Part shown: positions 54,401 to 64,000 of the stretch, one piece after another
Position numbering within the stretch: position 1 is the stretch's first letter
Layout of the letters: the number at the start of each line of letters is the position of its first letter
Assembly: GCA_040954595.2 (NCBI GenBank)
Contig: CM082581.2
Coordinates: forward strand, 7,440,001-7,504,000
Direction of reading: 5' to 3'
Length of the DNA stretch: 64,000 nt
Source: Balanoglossus misakiensis
Taxonomy: Eukaryota > Hemichordata
Made by a program: the position numbers and the translations under genes
Notes under the pieces: generated by a model
What the model was told of the DNA's origin: nothing
Database searches by the model: none
Seen by the model: the letters and a program-made list of their open reading frames with translations, nothing else

Positions 54401-56283
54401 AATGAGATGAAACCTTGAACTATGGTGTGAATTACATGTAGCTTAATTTCATTTGCACTTCACGCCCCAGGCTATCACGAGTTTTGGTTGATGACAGATA
54501 ACACAGTCATTTCTAAGGGGTCTGGGTAAGATTAAGAAGGCCTTAAAGCAGCAAATGTGTTTACGGTAGTACCAGGATCAAATTAGTGGACTGCTTTCTA
54601 AACATAATGAAATTAAACCAAACGAGTTGTACGTGACATTTTCTAGCTATAGTTCACTTTGGGGTACCAATGTTGTCCTAATGAAAGTTTGCTGTTAAAA
54701 TTCTCACCTTTGACACATATCAATTCTATCATCTGGACTAACATCATAATGACGGTGTTAGCGCACAACTGCACATGTCCCAAGTCGTCGATGGTCGAAT
54801 AACCGGTACCCCAGGCTTGCGAGTGCAACAGCTCCAGCAACCGGCCCCCAAAGTTCTGCCACATGTGATCCATGTACTTGGCGATCAACTGCTGTTTGGT
54901 GTTGGTGTCCATGGAGTCGCCCCAGTGGACCGACTTGGTCTTCCTCTCGCCCCGGCTCTTGCGCCCGCGGAAGTGGACCTTGGCCGGCGAGCCCACGCCG
55001 TCTTTGCTGCTGTGCATCTTGCGCAACAGGTTGGTGGACGTCGCCACCGTGGACATGAACACCGTCAGGAACTCCTCCTCTCTGGTGGTGAAGTCGACGA
55101 CCGGCGACATCTCCTGGGAGAGGTCCGGCGCCTTGATCTCCCCGACCCGCAGTATCTCGCTGGTGACGCTGCCCACGGACCCGTCGCTGTGGTAGTCCGA
55201 CGTGTTGCTCGGGTAGGACGATTTGCCCTTGTCGTCCCGCGGGTACGTCTGCCAGTCGAAGTTCGGCAGCTTCGTGTTCGCGATGGAGAGAAATTCCTTG
55301 TTCGACGTGAAGAACTTGAAGGTGAGCTTAGCTGCGTGTTTCGACCGCTCGCACGCCAAGATGCTTAGAACTTTGTGGATTGGCACAGTTTTGAGTTTCT
55401 CGCCGTAGTCGTGCACGCTGTTGCTGACCGTCGCGAGCAGGCTCTGCAAGCCCGATCCGTACGCCGGGGAGGAGAACCTGTAGACCTCCCGGTTGCAGTT
55501 CACCCTGTTGTAGTGCTGAACGATGGAGTTGAACTCCTCCACGCCCCTGGCGATATTCCACAAGGAATCCTGAGTAACTCTGGAGAGGTTGGTGTGAGCG
55601 AACACCTGGAGTCCCACGCGGACGATTCGCTCCACCCACCAGATTGCACTGCCCCCGAGCTGCTGCAAGGCCACCCTCACCGGCTCCAGCTCCCGGCACA
55701 GACTCGGGAGGAGCGGCCGGAGCCACTGGTCCGTGTGGACCCGCTGCTTGACGAAGTTCCAGTGGGCCGTGTGCGTCCGCAGGTCGTCGCAGATGCTGGC
55801 CAGAAACTCCAGCTTGGTGGCCACCTCGTTGGACGCGCTGGTGTCCAGCTGGCACCAGGTGTGGTACTCCTGGTGGGCGATCTCCTGCAAGTTCTGAACG
55901 AAGTCGGTCGCCTCGAGGATGCGCGAGCTGTAGTCCTGTATCAGCAGCAGCCGGGAGCGGTTCACCATCAGCCTGCGCACGTCCGAGTAGTGCTGCGCCA
56001 GGTCGACGCTGTTCTTGTAGTGGACGAAGTTGGACGAGTACCGCTTGGCGCGCACACAGACGTACTCGCCCGGGTTGAGGACGTCGAAGCTCTTGGCCAA
56101 GCAGCGGATGTTGGATTCCACATCCTCCACCCGGACAACGGGGATCGACGACCTCGCGGTGGACTGCGGGGAGAAGATCGTTCCTGTTTCTATGGCGACA
56201 GGTAACTCGTCGCTTTCAATCGCCGATTGGTTGTGAAGCGCTTGCAGCGGGGGTAGTCGCTGTCCGACAATAGACTCTGCCAT
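48164..56283 (-). CDS. CCDC142: CCDC142-like protein, 985 aa, nine coding exons
   Basis: Joining 56283-54708, 54040-53954, 53583-53413, 52751-52573, 51869-51678, 51317-51203, 50975-50798, 49609-49407 and 48420-48164 on the minus strand gives one open frame of 2,958 nt ending in TAA. All eight introns are GT-AG and the phases match at every junction (1,1,1,0,0,1,2,1), which chance would hardly produce. The protein is mostly predicted helix with no signal peptide or clear membrane segment, so a cytosolic or cytoskeletal protein is expected. Features include a GGSAIWWVERIV stretch near residue 210, a Ser-rich linker near 370-395, a basic segment at 439-451, EYWQQAMPLGKVWKRK near 755, and a Ser/acidic tail. 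Helical composition, Trp-bearing motifs and C-terminal layout suggest the CCDC142 family (Pfam coiled-coil protein 142), whose function is poorly known. At 985 aa it is longer than I recall for the vertebrate protein (about 750). The gene model is strong; the family name is moderate. Confidence 0.72.
49407..49609 (-). CDS. CCDC142: CCDC142-like gene, coding exon 8
   Basis: This is a 203-nt exon entering in phase 2 and leaving in phase 1. The acceptor is CGCATTTTCAG and the donor GACTGCT|GTGAGT. It encodes SLYGAHQLHLDFNYIRQWIS, then a helical LALDVFKHMEGAVQLLKQQP and a basic PKRKNKSRRDFKDD patch. GC-rich codon use contrasts sharply with the AT-rich introns on either side. Confidence 0.88.
50798..50975 (-). 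CDS. CCDC142: CCDC142-like gene, coding exon 7
   Basis: This is a 178-nt exon entering in phase 1 and leaving in phase 2. The acceptor is TTTTTCTCTCCGCAG and the donor TTCAG|GTGATT. It reads DYPTEPNAYVESAVETILEP, then a helix with a Val/Ala-rich stretch (QISAVTVTVVAVLDAWMNII) and a basic end (LKEKIKF). The hydrophobic stretch carries an Asp and a Trp and is more likely a packed helix than a membrane span. Confidence 0.88.
51203..51317 (-). CDS. CCDC142: CCDC142-like gene, coding exon 6
   Basis: This is a 115-nt exon entering in phase 0 and leaving in phase 1. The acceptor is TTTTTTTTGCTGTAG and the donor CCAGG|GTGAGT. It starts NLSSTSSKLFGQDCTRMSTE and continues YWQQAMPLGKVWKRKSNQ, one of the most distinctive motifs of this protein and a good query for confirming its family. 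It was found only by phase and splice-site tracing, because it lacks a long flanking open frame. Confidence 0.88.
51678..51869 (-). CDS. CCDC142: CCDC142-like gene, coding exon 5
   Basis: This is a 192-nt exon (64 codons, phase 0 to phase 0). The acceptor is TTATTGCTAAACAG and the donor ACAT|GTAAGTG. It reads TLTDTALRVLKLAQPLCTTT, then a Ser/Gly/Pro loop and the helical segment MQLNNRLNQLWHQLNAATSK, which has heptad-like hydrophobic spacing. Confidence 0.88.
52573..52751 (-). CDS. CCDC142: CCDC142-like gene, coding exon 4
   Basis: This is a 179-nt exon entering in phase 1 and leaving in phase 0. The acceptor has a long pyrimidine run (TTTTTTTCTCTCTGTCACAG) and the donor is CTCAAG|GTACGT. It encodes GKNGLPVYPRNAVVTVTIPA followed by the helical ALARLLTTLNSALKW and a hydrophobic SSWSIGSFLLITQ. 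The hydrophobic part is short and is more likely a buried helix than a membrane anchor. Confidence 0.88.
53413..53583 (-). CDS. CCDC142: CCDC142-like gene, coding exon 3
   Basis: This is a 171-nt exon (57 codons, phase 1 to phase 1). The acceptor is AACATTTTACAG and the donor AAGAG|GTCAGT. It reads GFCDALSSSVIDKCLPLSMG, then a helical FQEAFHPLVSLLMSAEQTP segment. The MIDKC methionine of the shadow ORF does not exist in the spliced protein, where the residue is Val. Confidence 0.88.
53954..54040 (-). CDS. CCDC142: CCDC142-like gene, coding exon 2
   Basis: This is an 87-nt exon (29 codons, phase 1 to phase 1). The acceptor TTTCACTTTCAG and the donor TTCTG|GTAAGC are both strong. It reads MFAPGAVVSLQSLARQLH followed by an Ala-rich helix and IADWDS. 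It is too short to appear as an independent open frame and was found by following the splice phase of its neighbours. Confidence 0.88.
54708..56283 (-). CDS. CCDC142: CCDC142-like gene, first coding exon (residues 1-525)
   Basis: This 1,576-nt exon holds over half of the protein. The ATG at 56283-56281 begins MAESIVGQRL and follows a splice acceptor ending at 56308, leaving 24 nt of 5' UTR in the exon. A minimal upstream ORF (ATG TTG GTC TAA) lies in that leader. The donor reads AAAG|GTGAGAA after 54708, so the remaining in-frame 21 codons (to 54643) are intronic read-through. GC content and third-position G/C are far above the flanking introns. The antisense strand carries long spurious ORFs because of this composition. 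The region contains the WWVERIV segment, the Ser-rich linker and a basic cluster rich in RGRKSRGERKTK. Confidence 0.93.
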
Positions 56284-56307
56284 AGCTCTGTATTAGACCA
56301 ACATTTT

Positions 56308-59300
56308 CTGCAATGAGAACAACACAGAAATTAATTCTAAGAAGATCCCTCTACACGTCGCCGTTCAAGAGTAAATAACTGGATGACGTCATACCGTAGA
56401 TAATTAGGGGTCAGTGTTTAAAGGGTTAAATAACAACACGATGAAATTCATACGGTTAATTGAAGTACATGTACCCCTTACTGAGATTTTATATGCAGCA
56501 TGTAACTTCAAACACCAGTATGTATCACAGACTCTGCCTGCAGAAATGACACCCCCATTGTTTTCAGTTCTGCTGCCATGGTAACCTCTTCTTACCTGAA
56601 TGCCTCTGTATGTGTTGCGTCATATCTGTACATGTATGTTCATTGTTATGGTTATCTCAACCGGGGAGATAATCACAGACATGTTTTTTTGCTCCTCAGA
56701 AGCAGACGTGCTGATGTTCTTACAAGTCCCATGACAGCGGGAAATTTGTGATTATCTTAAGGAGAAATCTCTGATCAAAATGTGATTTGGAAACAGTCAT
56801 GTTATGGGAGAGCTTTGATTTTTCATGCCTGTGACGTCTGACTACAAGGGAAATTTTTCATCTTCACTATCATAATGTCACATACATTTGATTAGCAGAG
56901 CTACAAGAATACACTGTTTTAGTATAAGCAGATTATACAATCATCTCTGCTCACGTGATGTACATGTATATGTATATTAAGACTGAGAGGGCTTTGACCG
57001 CCAGATCAGTGAAGATCATACACTGTTTAACACTGATTACGTTCAACCTAGAATTCAAAACATCACGATGATCAGCATGACTCAGACCTCATATAGATGC
57101 TTGATCATTGTATTCCCCAGGTTGTTGATGACAACTGACGGACTGGAATACAGACTGGACTTGCCAAACTCAATATATAAAGGATTTCAAACGTTGATCA
57201 CCATGGTACAAATGTAAAGGGATATCAACTCTGTAAAAATTCGCAATACTCAAATTAACTGTGACTTCACGGCACAGCAAACCTGACAAGTCCATATGTC
57301 TTTCTCTCTTTCAGATTTACAAATGTATATGTCTGCACTATCACTAACAGCAGCTGTGTGTTTGAAAGACATGTCACGTTTTGGGATCATCTATTGAGCA
57401 AGACAAGAATTGTAGGGAATACGGTTGTGAGTGATACGCACCACAGACTGACTGAAAAAAACAATCTCAAACAATGAAACAAATGTCACGAAAACAGCCC
57501 ATTATCATTCCTTCATATGTTCCTCTGATTCTTGCGATTACCATGGAAACGATGAGGAGAAAGAAACGCACAGAGGTGAACACAGTTGAAGGACGATGAG
57601 AGGAAAATACACGGAACCTGAGGCACTTGCTGAGAACTCTAAGAACCTTGTGCCTATGTCGGGGAAAACGAAGGTCTGTACACAATACATCGCCAAAACA
57701 AGAAGATCCACTCTATCACAATACCAAAACCATCTGAAGGTCAAATCAAATTCATGTGTTGTTGAGGACCAGACAGACTCCTTGCTCACTCTTACATACA
57801 TGTGTACATACTGGCGCTGGACCAGTATATTATGTACAAATGTATCTAAGACATGTCCACTATAAATACATGGGGCACTCATCCATAAACAGCCATACAT
57901 TTGTAGCTAGCTTTGCACTCCACATTTGCTCACATCCATTTTCATATATTCTCCCATTGTGACTTGCAATTACCGTGATTATAGATGCCACATACATAGA
58001 AAGATGGCCTTTGCAGAAAACCCAGCGAAGCATGAATTATGATCTCAAAGGGACACTTTTCCTCAACAACATAACAAGGTCGGGAGCTTTTAGCGGTGGG
58101 ATTGGGGGCACGCAATGTATGTCCTGCACACACCCTGCATAGCTGTCGTCAGCACAACAACAATTGGTGGATCACAATGGAGTCAATATTTGCTGTATAA
58201 ATAGATTATCTGGACACACAATGCTGGAGTTGATGTGACCTACAGTTAGACAGGCTCCCTGACAACAAACCCAATGAATTTAGGGCGGCCCAACAATACT
58301 TGTTGGACACAGTCACTTGACCACCTGTTGGAAGAGTCACAGAAAATGCACAGCAAACGCATCTAGCACATGGCAGCAGCTGCATGTGACATGCTGTTTA
58401 CGGCAAAATAGGAATTACAGAAAAAGTAATTGAAATGTACGAGTAAGAAGTTTGTGTTCATGTACCAACAATGTAAGATTTGGAAAGTAAGGAAATGCAT
58501 CATTATAGTATTCACTGGTAGCCATTTTATTCTTTCACCAGTCCCAGTCGTCACTTCTTGGTAAGGGACGTGATTCTGTCCCGTGTACTCATGCAAGAGA
58601 TGTTGGAGATGAATCTCTGCAGATGAAAATGGCAAGATGACCCTATTTAAATCCTGCACATGTGAATAAATGCATTGTATGTACATGTATGTGCAAAACA
58701 TACAATCTCTGGGTCCAACAATATGAAACATACACATACACAACCACAATACAAGCCCTTTGAGAGGACTTAGTCACGAAGCAACCTCCAGGCTTAATAT
58801 ATTGTTGCTTTTCAGTCCAGACACGACTGACTCGGGATTAACACAGACAGAACAGGGTTCAGACTTGTGAGCACTGGTATTAGATGGCCCATGAAATGCA
58901 ATTGATACACTGTATATAACGGTTGCCATTGCCAAGATTCGGTATTGGAAAGTGAACATGATGCATTGTACACTGGTAGACTCAGCTTATAAGCTGATAT
59001 TTGCCCTGAATTATTCAATTTGATCAAATGATGACCTCCAAAATAATGAGCTATACAAAATGTAGCTATATGTATCTATACACAATGATACCTACCAGTG
59101 CTTTCCAATGTTTGCCAATAGTGTAACAGCAAATGTTTAAAAATACAGCTCCCGATTAAAAACAATGACAGAGTTTTATACCTAATCAAACGTACAATTA
59201 CATAACGTGATTTAGATTGGTAATATCAAGAGCATTGATAAATATGTTAAGCTTGAATTTGATGATGTGCCAACAACAGAGGCCACATATGATGTATGAC

Positions 59301-62300
59301 AGTTTGCCATCATGTCAGTACAGTAACTGCTGTACCCATCATGAGAAGTAACAAACAAATTGGATAATGGTCACAAAGTTGATCCAGCAACTAGTGCATC
59401 CTGACATGGTTTCCGACATGGCCATCCTGGCGACAAGTTAATTCATTCCACTGAATGACTTGCTATATTCGATCCCCCACACACAGACTCATGACAAAAA
59501 TCTACCTTCAGTTTCAGTTGGTCTCCCCTGTTCTCCTACTCCATTCCACACAGCTACCAGCACGATTCTCGCAGACGATCACTTTTCTTTTCCACGTTTG
59601 ACCTCTGCCTGCCGACTATTGGTGGAGGGGGGGGGGAGGGGATCTCATTATCATTACAGTTTACTTCAGACTTTTGTGTCCATAGCACTGTGAGTGCGAG
59701 GCTCACTGTTTGTTTGACTTTAGAGTGGGAGTAACTGTTAACAACTACCAGTTGAAAGCATGTGAGAAGAATAAACACAACGTTGACGGCTTTGTGACAC
59801 ACACCTCTAAACCTGAATCCCCTCCGATCAAACTTTAATTCCCATGTGACATGCACATTTGTGAAAAAAAATTATCCTTTACTAGTGGAGATCATAACCC
59901 CTCTGTTTTGCTTTGTTTTGTGTTCTGCTCAGGTACATGGATTGCTGGAATGAAGGCTTGTTCCCACTACTTTGCATAACAATACACACAGTAGTCTACT
60001 TTCATTTCTGACATACATACATCTTAAGACACAGTGCCGGTGACCGTCTTATGCACATTTTTGGAATGCAAGTCATCCCCCCCCCCCCCACCCCTGAAGA
60101 AATTTTAATCCACAGAAACCGCTTCCGTTCTTTTCATTGGGGTAGATACTGCCTTTTTAAACATCAATGTGGGCTTGTCTCAGTTAACCTATTATCATCT
60201 TCATAGTACCTGTTGATTCCTGGGCGAATCATACCAGTATTCATTTCTTCACCTCTTTACGCAGGACAAATAAAAATGTCACCCGACAAGACAGTAGGAC
60301 AAGAAAGGAAGCCCTAAATACAAGAAGAAAAGCAGGCTACAACATTGTACAAGTACACTGTCCTCATACGCACTGTATACGTCGTTGACGTTAAAAAGCC
60401 TTGGCAACGTACATGCCAGGTAGCAGGTCTATTAGCCCAGTTACCTGCATGTACTTCAAACCCAGTTACATATACACCTCCTCAGGTCACTACTTAGGTT
60501 TGTTTTTCCAGTTCAGCCTGGTTGGAAACAGAGTCCTACCACAGCACAATTATGTAGTTATGGTGATCCCCTCAGTCGCATACATGTACTTTGAAAACAG
60601 AAAACCTACACCCTGCTGCTTAGTTTTTGATGCACCTAATATACCGTGAATAACTTTGAAAGGCCATGGTTCAGAGAGAATATTCCACGGGTTGAACTTG
60701 GCACTATTCCATGTACATTTACAGTGATGAAACTGTACAGGAGGTTAATTTCATATAATTGTTTGAATATAACACACAATGTGCATAATTAATGTGCTTA
60801 TTGTTATTCATTCACATTGCTTGATGACAAATGTTGTTACATGCCCCTAACTACCGTGAAATAGACAGACATACATGTACAAGAATACAGCACAAACGCA
60901 CCTTCGTTATCCAAGAGACACAATTACAGTTTACTATTCCGTGGAACAAAATGGCATTTCTGCATATTCAAGACATAAAAAACCTTTAGAAGTAATAGAA
61001 CATCACTCATTAAACGCCATTTTGTTTTAATCATGCCCCTGAATTTACAAATTTAAAATTCTGTCAAGATTTTAATTTGAACATTATTCTTACTAGATAC
61101 CGTTAAATTATCAACATTTCCTTAGAAATCCAGAAAATAGTAAGTCTCCCCACCCTAGGAAAGTATTACATGTAAAAGTATAGCAGTCCATCATCTAATA
61201 AATAAGTTGCTAAAATGCCAAGCTATGCTAAGGTAAACCAGATCCATGGTTAAGATTCAAAAATGAAGCTAATACAGCAAGGGTCACAGTAGTGCTGTTT
61301 CAGCTCAGTTGATACAAATTACAAGAGGACATTTAGATAATATACAATCAATTCACTAAAAGCCTAGTACCCTATCATTGAATCAAATAAATAATACTGA
61401 AAGTTAATACAGATCTAGGATCTGATACAGACGTTGAACTCTAGAAGATAATAAACAGATTGATCACATAGCATCTTGTGGACTAAAATCAGGCAGACAT
61501 GCATCACTGTTTGTGCAAGTCAAAAGTCAAGGAGACAGTTGCACGTCACTACATCCCAATCATGGCCATACCGACTCACGGGCTGACTCTAATATTCTAT
61601 GTTCATGTATGTATGTCTGTATGTATGTCTGTACATGTATGTATGTTCATGTGCATGGTTTTGATGACACTCATTTCCCCCATTACCAATAACCAATTTC
61701 ATAAATCCGGTCAATTATTAGCACCAACATCAGTGAATGACTAGACAGTGGGTCTCTCTTCAACTACAGATGCACGACGCTGCTACTTTTCCGTGATAAA
61801 TTGTACCACAAACCGCATCAGTTCATACAGATGCACCCGGAATCAAACTGCCCTTTTATAATTTATGTCCGCCTATCTCTTTCTTTGGTATGAGTGCACA
61901 CAGACAGGAAATCTGAGATTGCAGGAGGGATAATGATGATGATCTGCAACTATTATAGCATCATAGGGAGGAATAGGATTCTTCTCTCAGTGTCACAGAT
62001 AAATACCTCTGTACGTGAACACACCCATTACGATCATTTTAATTCAATGTCAGTATCATTATAATATGTACTGACACACTACACATATGTAAACCCAGTT
62101 TTATGAATATTATACAAATCAGGGTAATTCTTGACAAGCTCAGTAGAAATAAGTACATGTAACATACTGGCTGAAACCAGGTGTACCTTAATCTTGGTTC
62201 ATTGGCATTAAGATCATCATCAAGTACACGTTTATAATTAATACATGTATGTCCCAATAAAGTGCATTTTTACAACATGTGGGTCAATTAGTCCAAATAT

Positions 62301-63484
62301 TTAAGTGATCTTAGATTACTCAAACTGTGTTCAGCAGCACTGCAAAATATATACTGATTTCCTGTACAAACAACATACCACAAGTACAATGTAAAAAGGA
62401 GTATCAATCTGAGACTATTACTGTATGTCAGAATGTAGTCCAAGAACATGCCACATGATGTAAATCATGAAATCTGACTTTTAGCCTAATAAACATTGTA
62501 TGTATGAATTACAGTAGCTTTTAATGTTAATCTATTGAGACTTGTTCTGGAAGAGAATATTACCACGCTATTCACTTAACAGAAATATGTTGAAATGTCT
62601 TAGCAATAATTCAATCCATTTCAGTGAATAAAATCAATTACTGTGTTGCCGCTCCATACCTTTGAAATGCAGACAGTTTTATATGTCTTGAAAAAAGAAT
62701 GTGGTGCATTTTGTTCTCCTAGTTCCTTCTCTGTCTGAGAGAATCTTATTGCAAAATTTTACAAAGTAAATAATCAATGGTTTGTTTTTGAAAATATTGC
62801 CGGTATGAAACCATTTGGCAAGTTACAGGGTGAATTTTAACATTTGTCCTATTGGTTGCTGCTGAAGACATACTAGTAAATTGTAAGCTTGGTTGATTGA
62901 CTGAAAAACAAACTGTTAGCCAGACTTGTTGATCACAAAAAGGCTGAACACATTTCCTATATATGTCATAATATTGAGCTACAAATAATTTCTGTACCAT
63001 ATTGAATTAGAATATATTATTGAAACTGTCGTATCCCTTATAAAACGTTAAACATCACGGATCGGGAATGATAAAGACACTATATGACGATTTTAATAGC
63101 AGACAGGAAATAATACACTAGTGAAGTATAAGGGTATAATCTGTGAACTGCAACCATCTGCAACTATGTCTCGCCAGATACAACAAGGGGATATTAACCT
63201 CGAAGGTCGAGACGTAGTTTGAGAGTTGATTGATCATCACACGTAAACACGCAGGGTTGCAATCAACACGGTAAACAAGAAGTTACCCCATCGCTACTGT
63301 GCAGCACTGGCCAGCATGCATGACTGCTGTGTGGACTGTCTTCTCTGTAATGTACAGTAATTGTAATGCATATTTCTCGTTGTCAAGATTTCAAACACGA
63401 GTGAAATCTTTATGGCTCTCTCAACATCGGGGATAAACGGAGCGAATTTTAGAATGTCTTATAGAAATACCCATTGTTACTCAC
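56308..63484 (-). other. Intron 1 of the CCDC142-like gene
   Basis: The acceptor immediately upstream of the first coding exon is TTTCTGTGTTGTTCTCATTGCAG, ending at 56308. No ATG-containing coding exon is visible upstream, so the first exon or exons are non-coding. The roughly 7.2 kb between this acceptor and the donor candidate after 63485 is CpG-poor and TG/CA-rich. It contains a TATG-type microsatellite, a 13-base C run and a 10-base G run, and no open frame that looks coding. A full CRE palindrome (TGACGTCA) lies at 56384-56391, next to the acceptor. If the donor at 63792 is used, the intron is about 300 bases longer. Confidence 0.6.
61603..61656. repeat. (TATG/TCTG)n tetranucleotide repeat
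   Basis: TATG and TCTG units alternate with two embedded CATGTATG words, in intron 1 of the minus-strand gene. Confidence 0.85.
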
Positions 63485-63560
63485 CCTTCAATCCGGTTGG
63501 AAGCGACAAACCGTGAAATTTTAGCAATATTTTTCTACCCCATGTCGACGGCATAACATA
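63485..63560 (-). promoter_or_regulatory. Candidate promoter and non-coding first exon (B)
   Basis: On the minus strand an excellent splice donor, TTGAAGG|GTGAGTAAC, follows 63485. It is preceded by CGCTTCCAACCGGATTG, which carries ETS-like CTTCC and CCGGAT words. CpG density, very low from 43.5 to 63.0 kb, rises again from about 63.06 kb around this site. This is the better of two first-exon candidates because of the donor. The transcription start itself cannot be fixed from sequence. Confidence 0.4.
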
Positions 63561-63791
63561 GCCAATAAACATAAATTGCATATTTCTTTCTAAGCATGCG
63601 TGGTGACCTTTGACCAGGACATTTAGAATTTGACCGGTTAAAAACGAATTGATCAAAATTTACTGGTAATTTGATGAGTGATACCTTTATATCGGATAAA
63701 GTGGTTGTTTTGTGAAGACGGATCGTTTCAATATAAATTACTATAGAAGTGAACACATTTTAAATGCATTTCCCATAATGAAAATATGTAC

Positions 63792-63885
63792 CTGCCTAGT
63801 GAATCAGTCTCTTGGCCCATAATGCACTATTAAGACCCTTCAGGTTTGTCATTAATAGTCTACGGAGCCATTTTGAAAGATGTGA
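63792..63885 (-). promoter_or_regulatory. Candidate promoter and non-coding first exon (A)
   Basis: On the minus strand, CTTTCAAAATGGCTCCG (ATG at 63871, followed at once by an in-frame TAG) resembles a YY1-type initiator. About 75 bases further on lies a possible donor, GGCAG|GTACAT, after 63792. The words CCCATAATGCA and CCCATAATG occur twice on the plus strand, near 63816 and 63772. The donor is weaker than that of candidate B. Both may be used as alternative starts. Confidence 0.3.
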
Positions 63886-64000
63886 TGTGTATGAACAGAT
63901 GAAGAAAAAGGTTTGGTATTATTAACTTGAGGTTGTCCTTGCTGACATTGAAAATAACCTTCTCTTGTATACTCCTGTTACTGTTCATGCGATTGCCGGT

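Noticed and set aside
54643-54707. Last 21 codons of the 546-codon frame
   Set aside because: They follow a good donor (AAAG|GTGAGA), and the phase fits the next exon, so they are intron read-through.
55328-55855. 175-codon minus-strand frame
   Set aside because: It is the alternative frame of the real exon, rich in Gly, Arg and Pro, as expected for a frame shift of GC-rich coding DNA.
55375-56205. 276-codon plus-strand open frame (and 197 codons at 54775-55368)
   Set aside because: Both lie antisense to the large coding exon and owe their length to its high third-position GC. Their sequence is Val/Arg/Leu-monotonous and has no domain.

Overview
This window looks like nuclear DNA of a marine invertebrate animal. 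It has a spliced multi-exon gene with GT-AG introns, long non-coding stretches, simple-sequence repeats, a strong excess of the 8-mer TACATGTA, and no bacterial-style gene packing. The GC-rich third codon positions of the gene, the TACATGTA excess and the patchy CpG content fit a lancelet (Branchiostoma-like) genome best. A hemichordate or a lophotrochozoan is also possible; the assignment is inference.

Only one protein-coding gene is well supported. It lies on the minus strand and I could reconstruct all of its coding exons: nine coding exons (56283 down to 48164) that keep frame through eight introns and give a 985-residue protein. The protein resembles the CCDC142 (coiled-coil protein 142) family; that name comes from recall of the family and carries moderate confidence. 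A splice acceptor lies 24 bases upstream of the ATG, so at least one non-coding first exon exists upstream. Two donor candidates sit near 63.49 and 63.79 kb, making intron 1 about 7 kb. Two poly(A) signals are plausible, one 242 bases after the stop codon and one at 43.52 kb. The second lies in front of a TG-rich tract and would give a 3' UTR of about 4.6 kb.

Region by region: 1-43.2 kb is a gene desert with no exon I can defend. It keeps a high CpG density and contains microsatellites, a few low-copy tandem duplications (14.8, 15.4, 42.6 kb), AT-rich homeodomain-type motif clusters (5.1, 24.9, 26.5, 28.5 kb) and two promoter-like patches (18.1-18.4 and 19.5 kb). From about 43.5 to 63.0 kb CpG is clearly depleted outside the coding exons, then it recovers. 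The depleted block coincides with the inferred transcription unit, which is what a methylated gene body beside unmethylated intergenic DNA would leave in an invertebrate genome. I saw no tRNA, rRNA, CRISPR array, reverse transcriptase, transposase or viral gene.

No new molecular system is evident. The observations most worth following are the CpG-domain boundary that appears to delimit the transcript, the promoter-like patch with a candidate first exon at 18.35 kb, and the possibility that the desert holds regulatory DNA of a neighbouring developmental gene.
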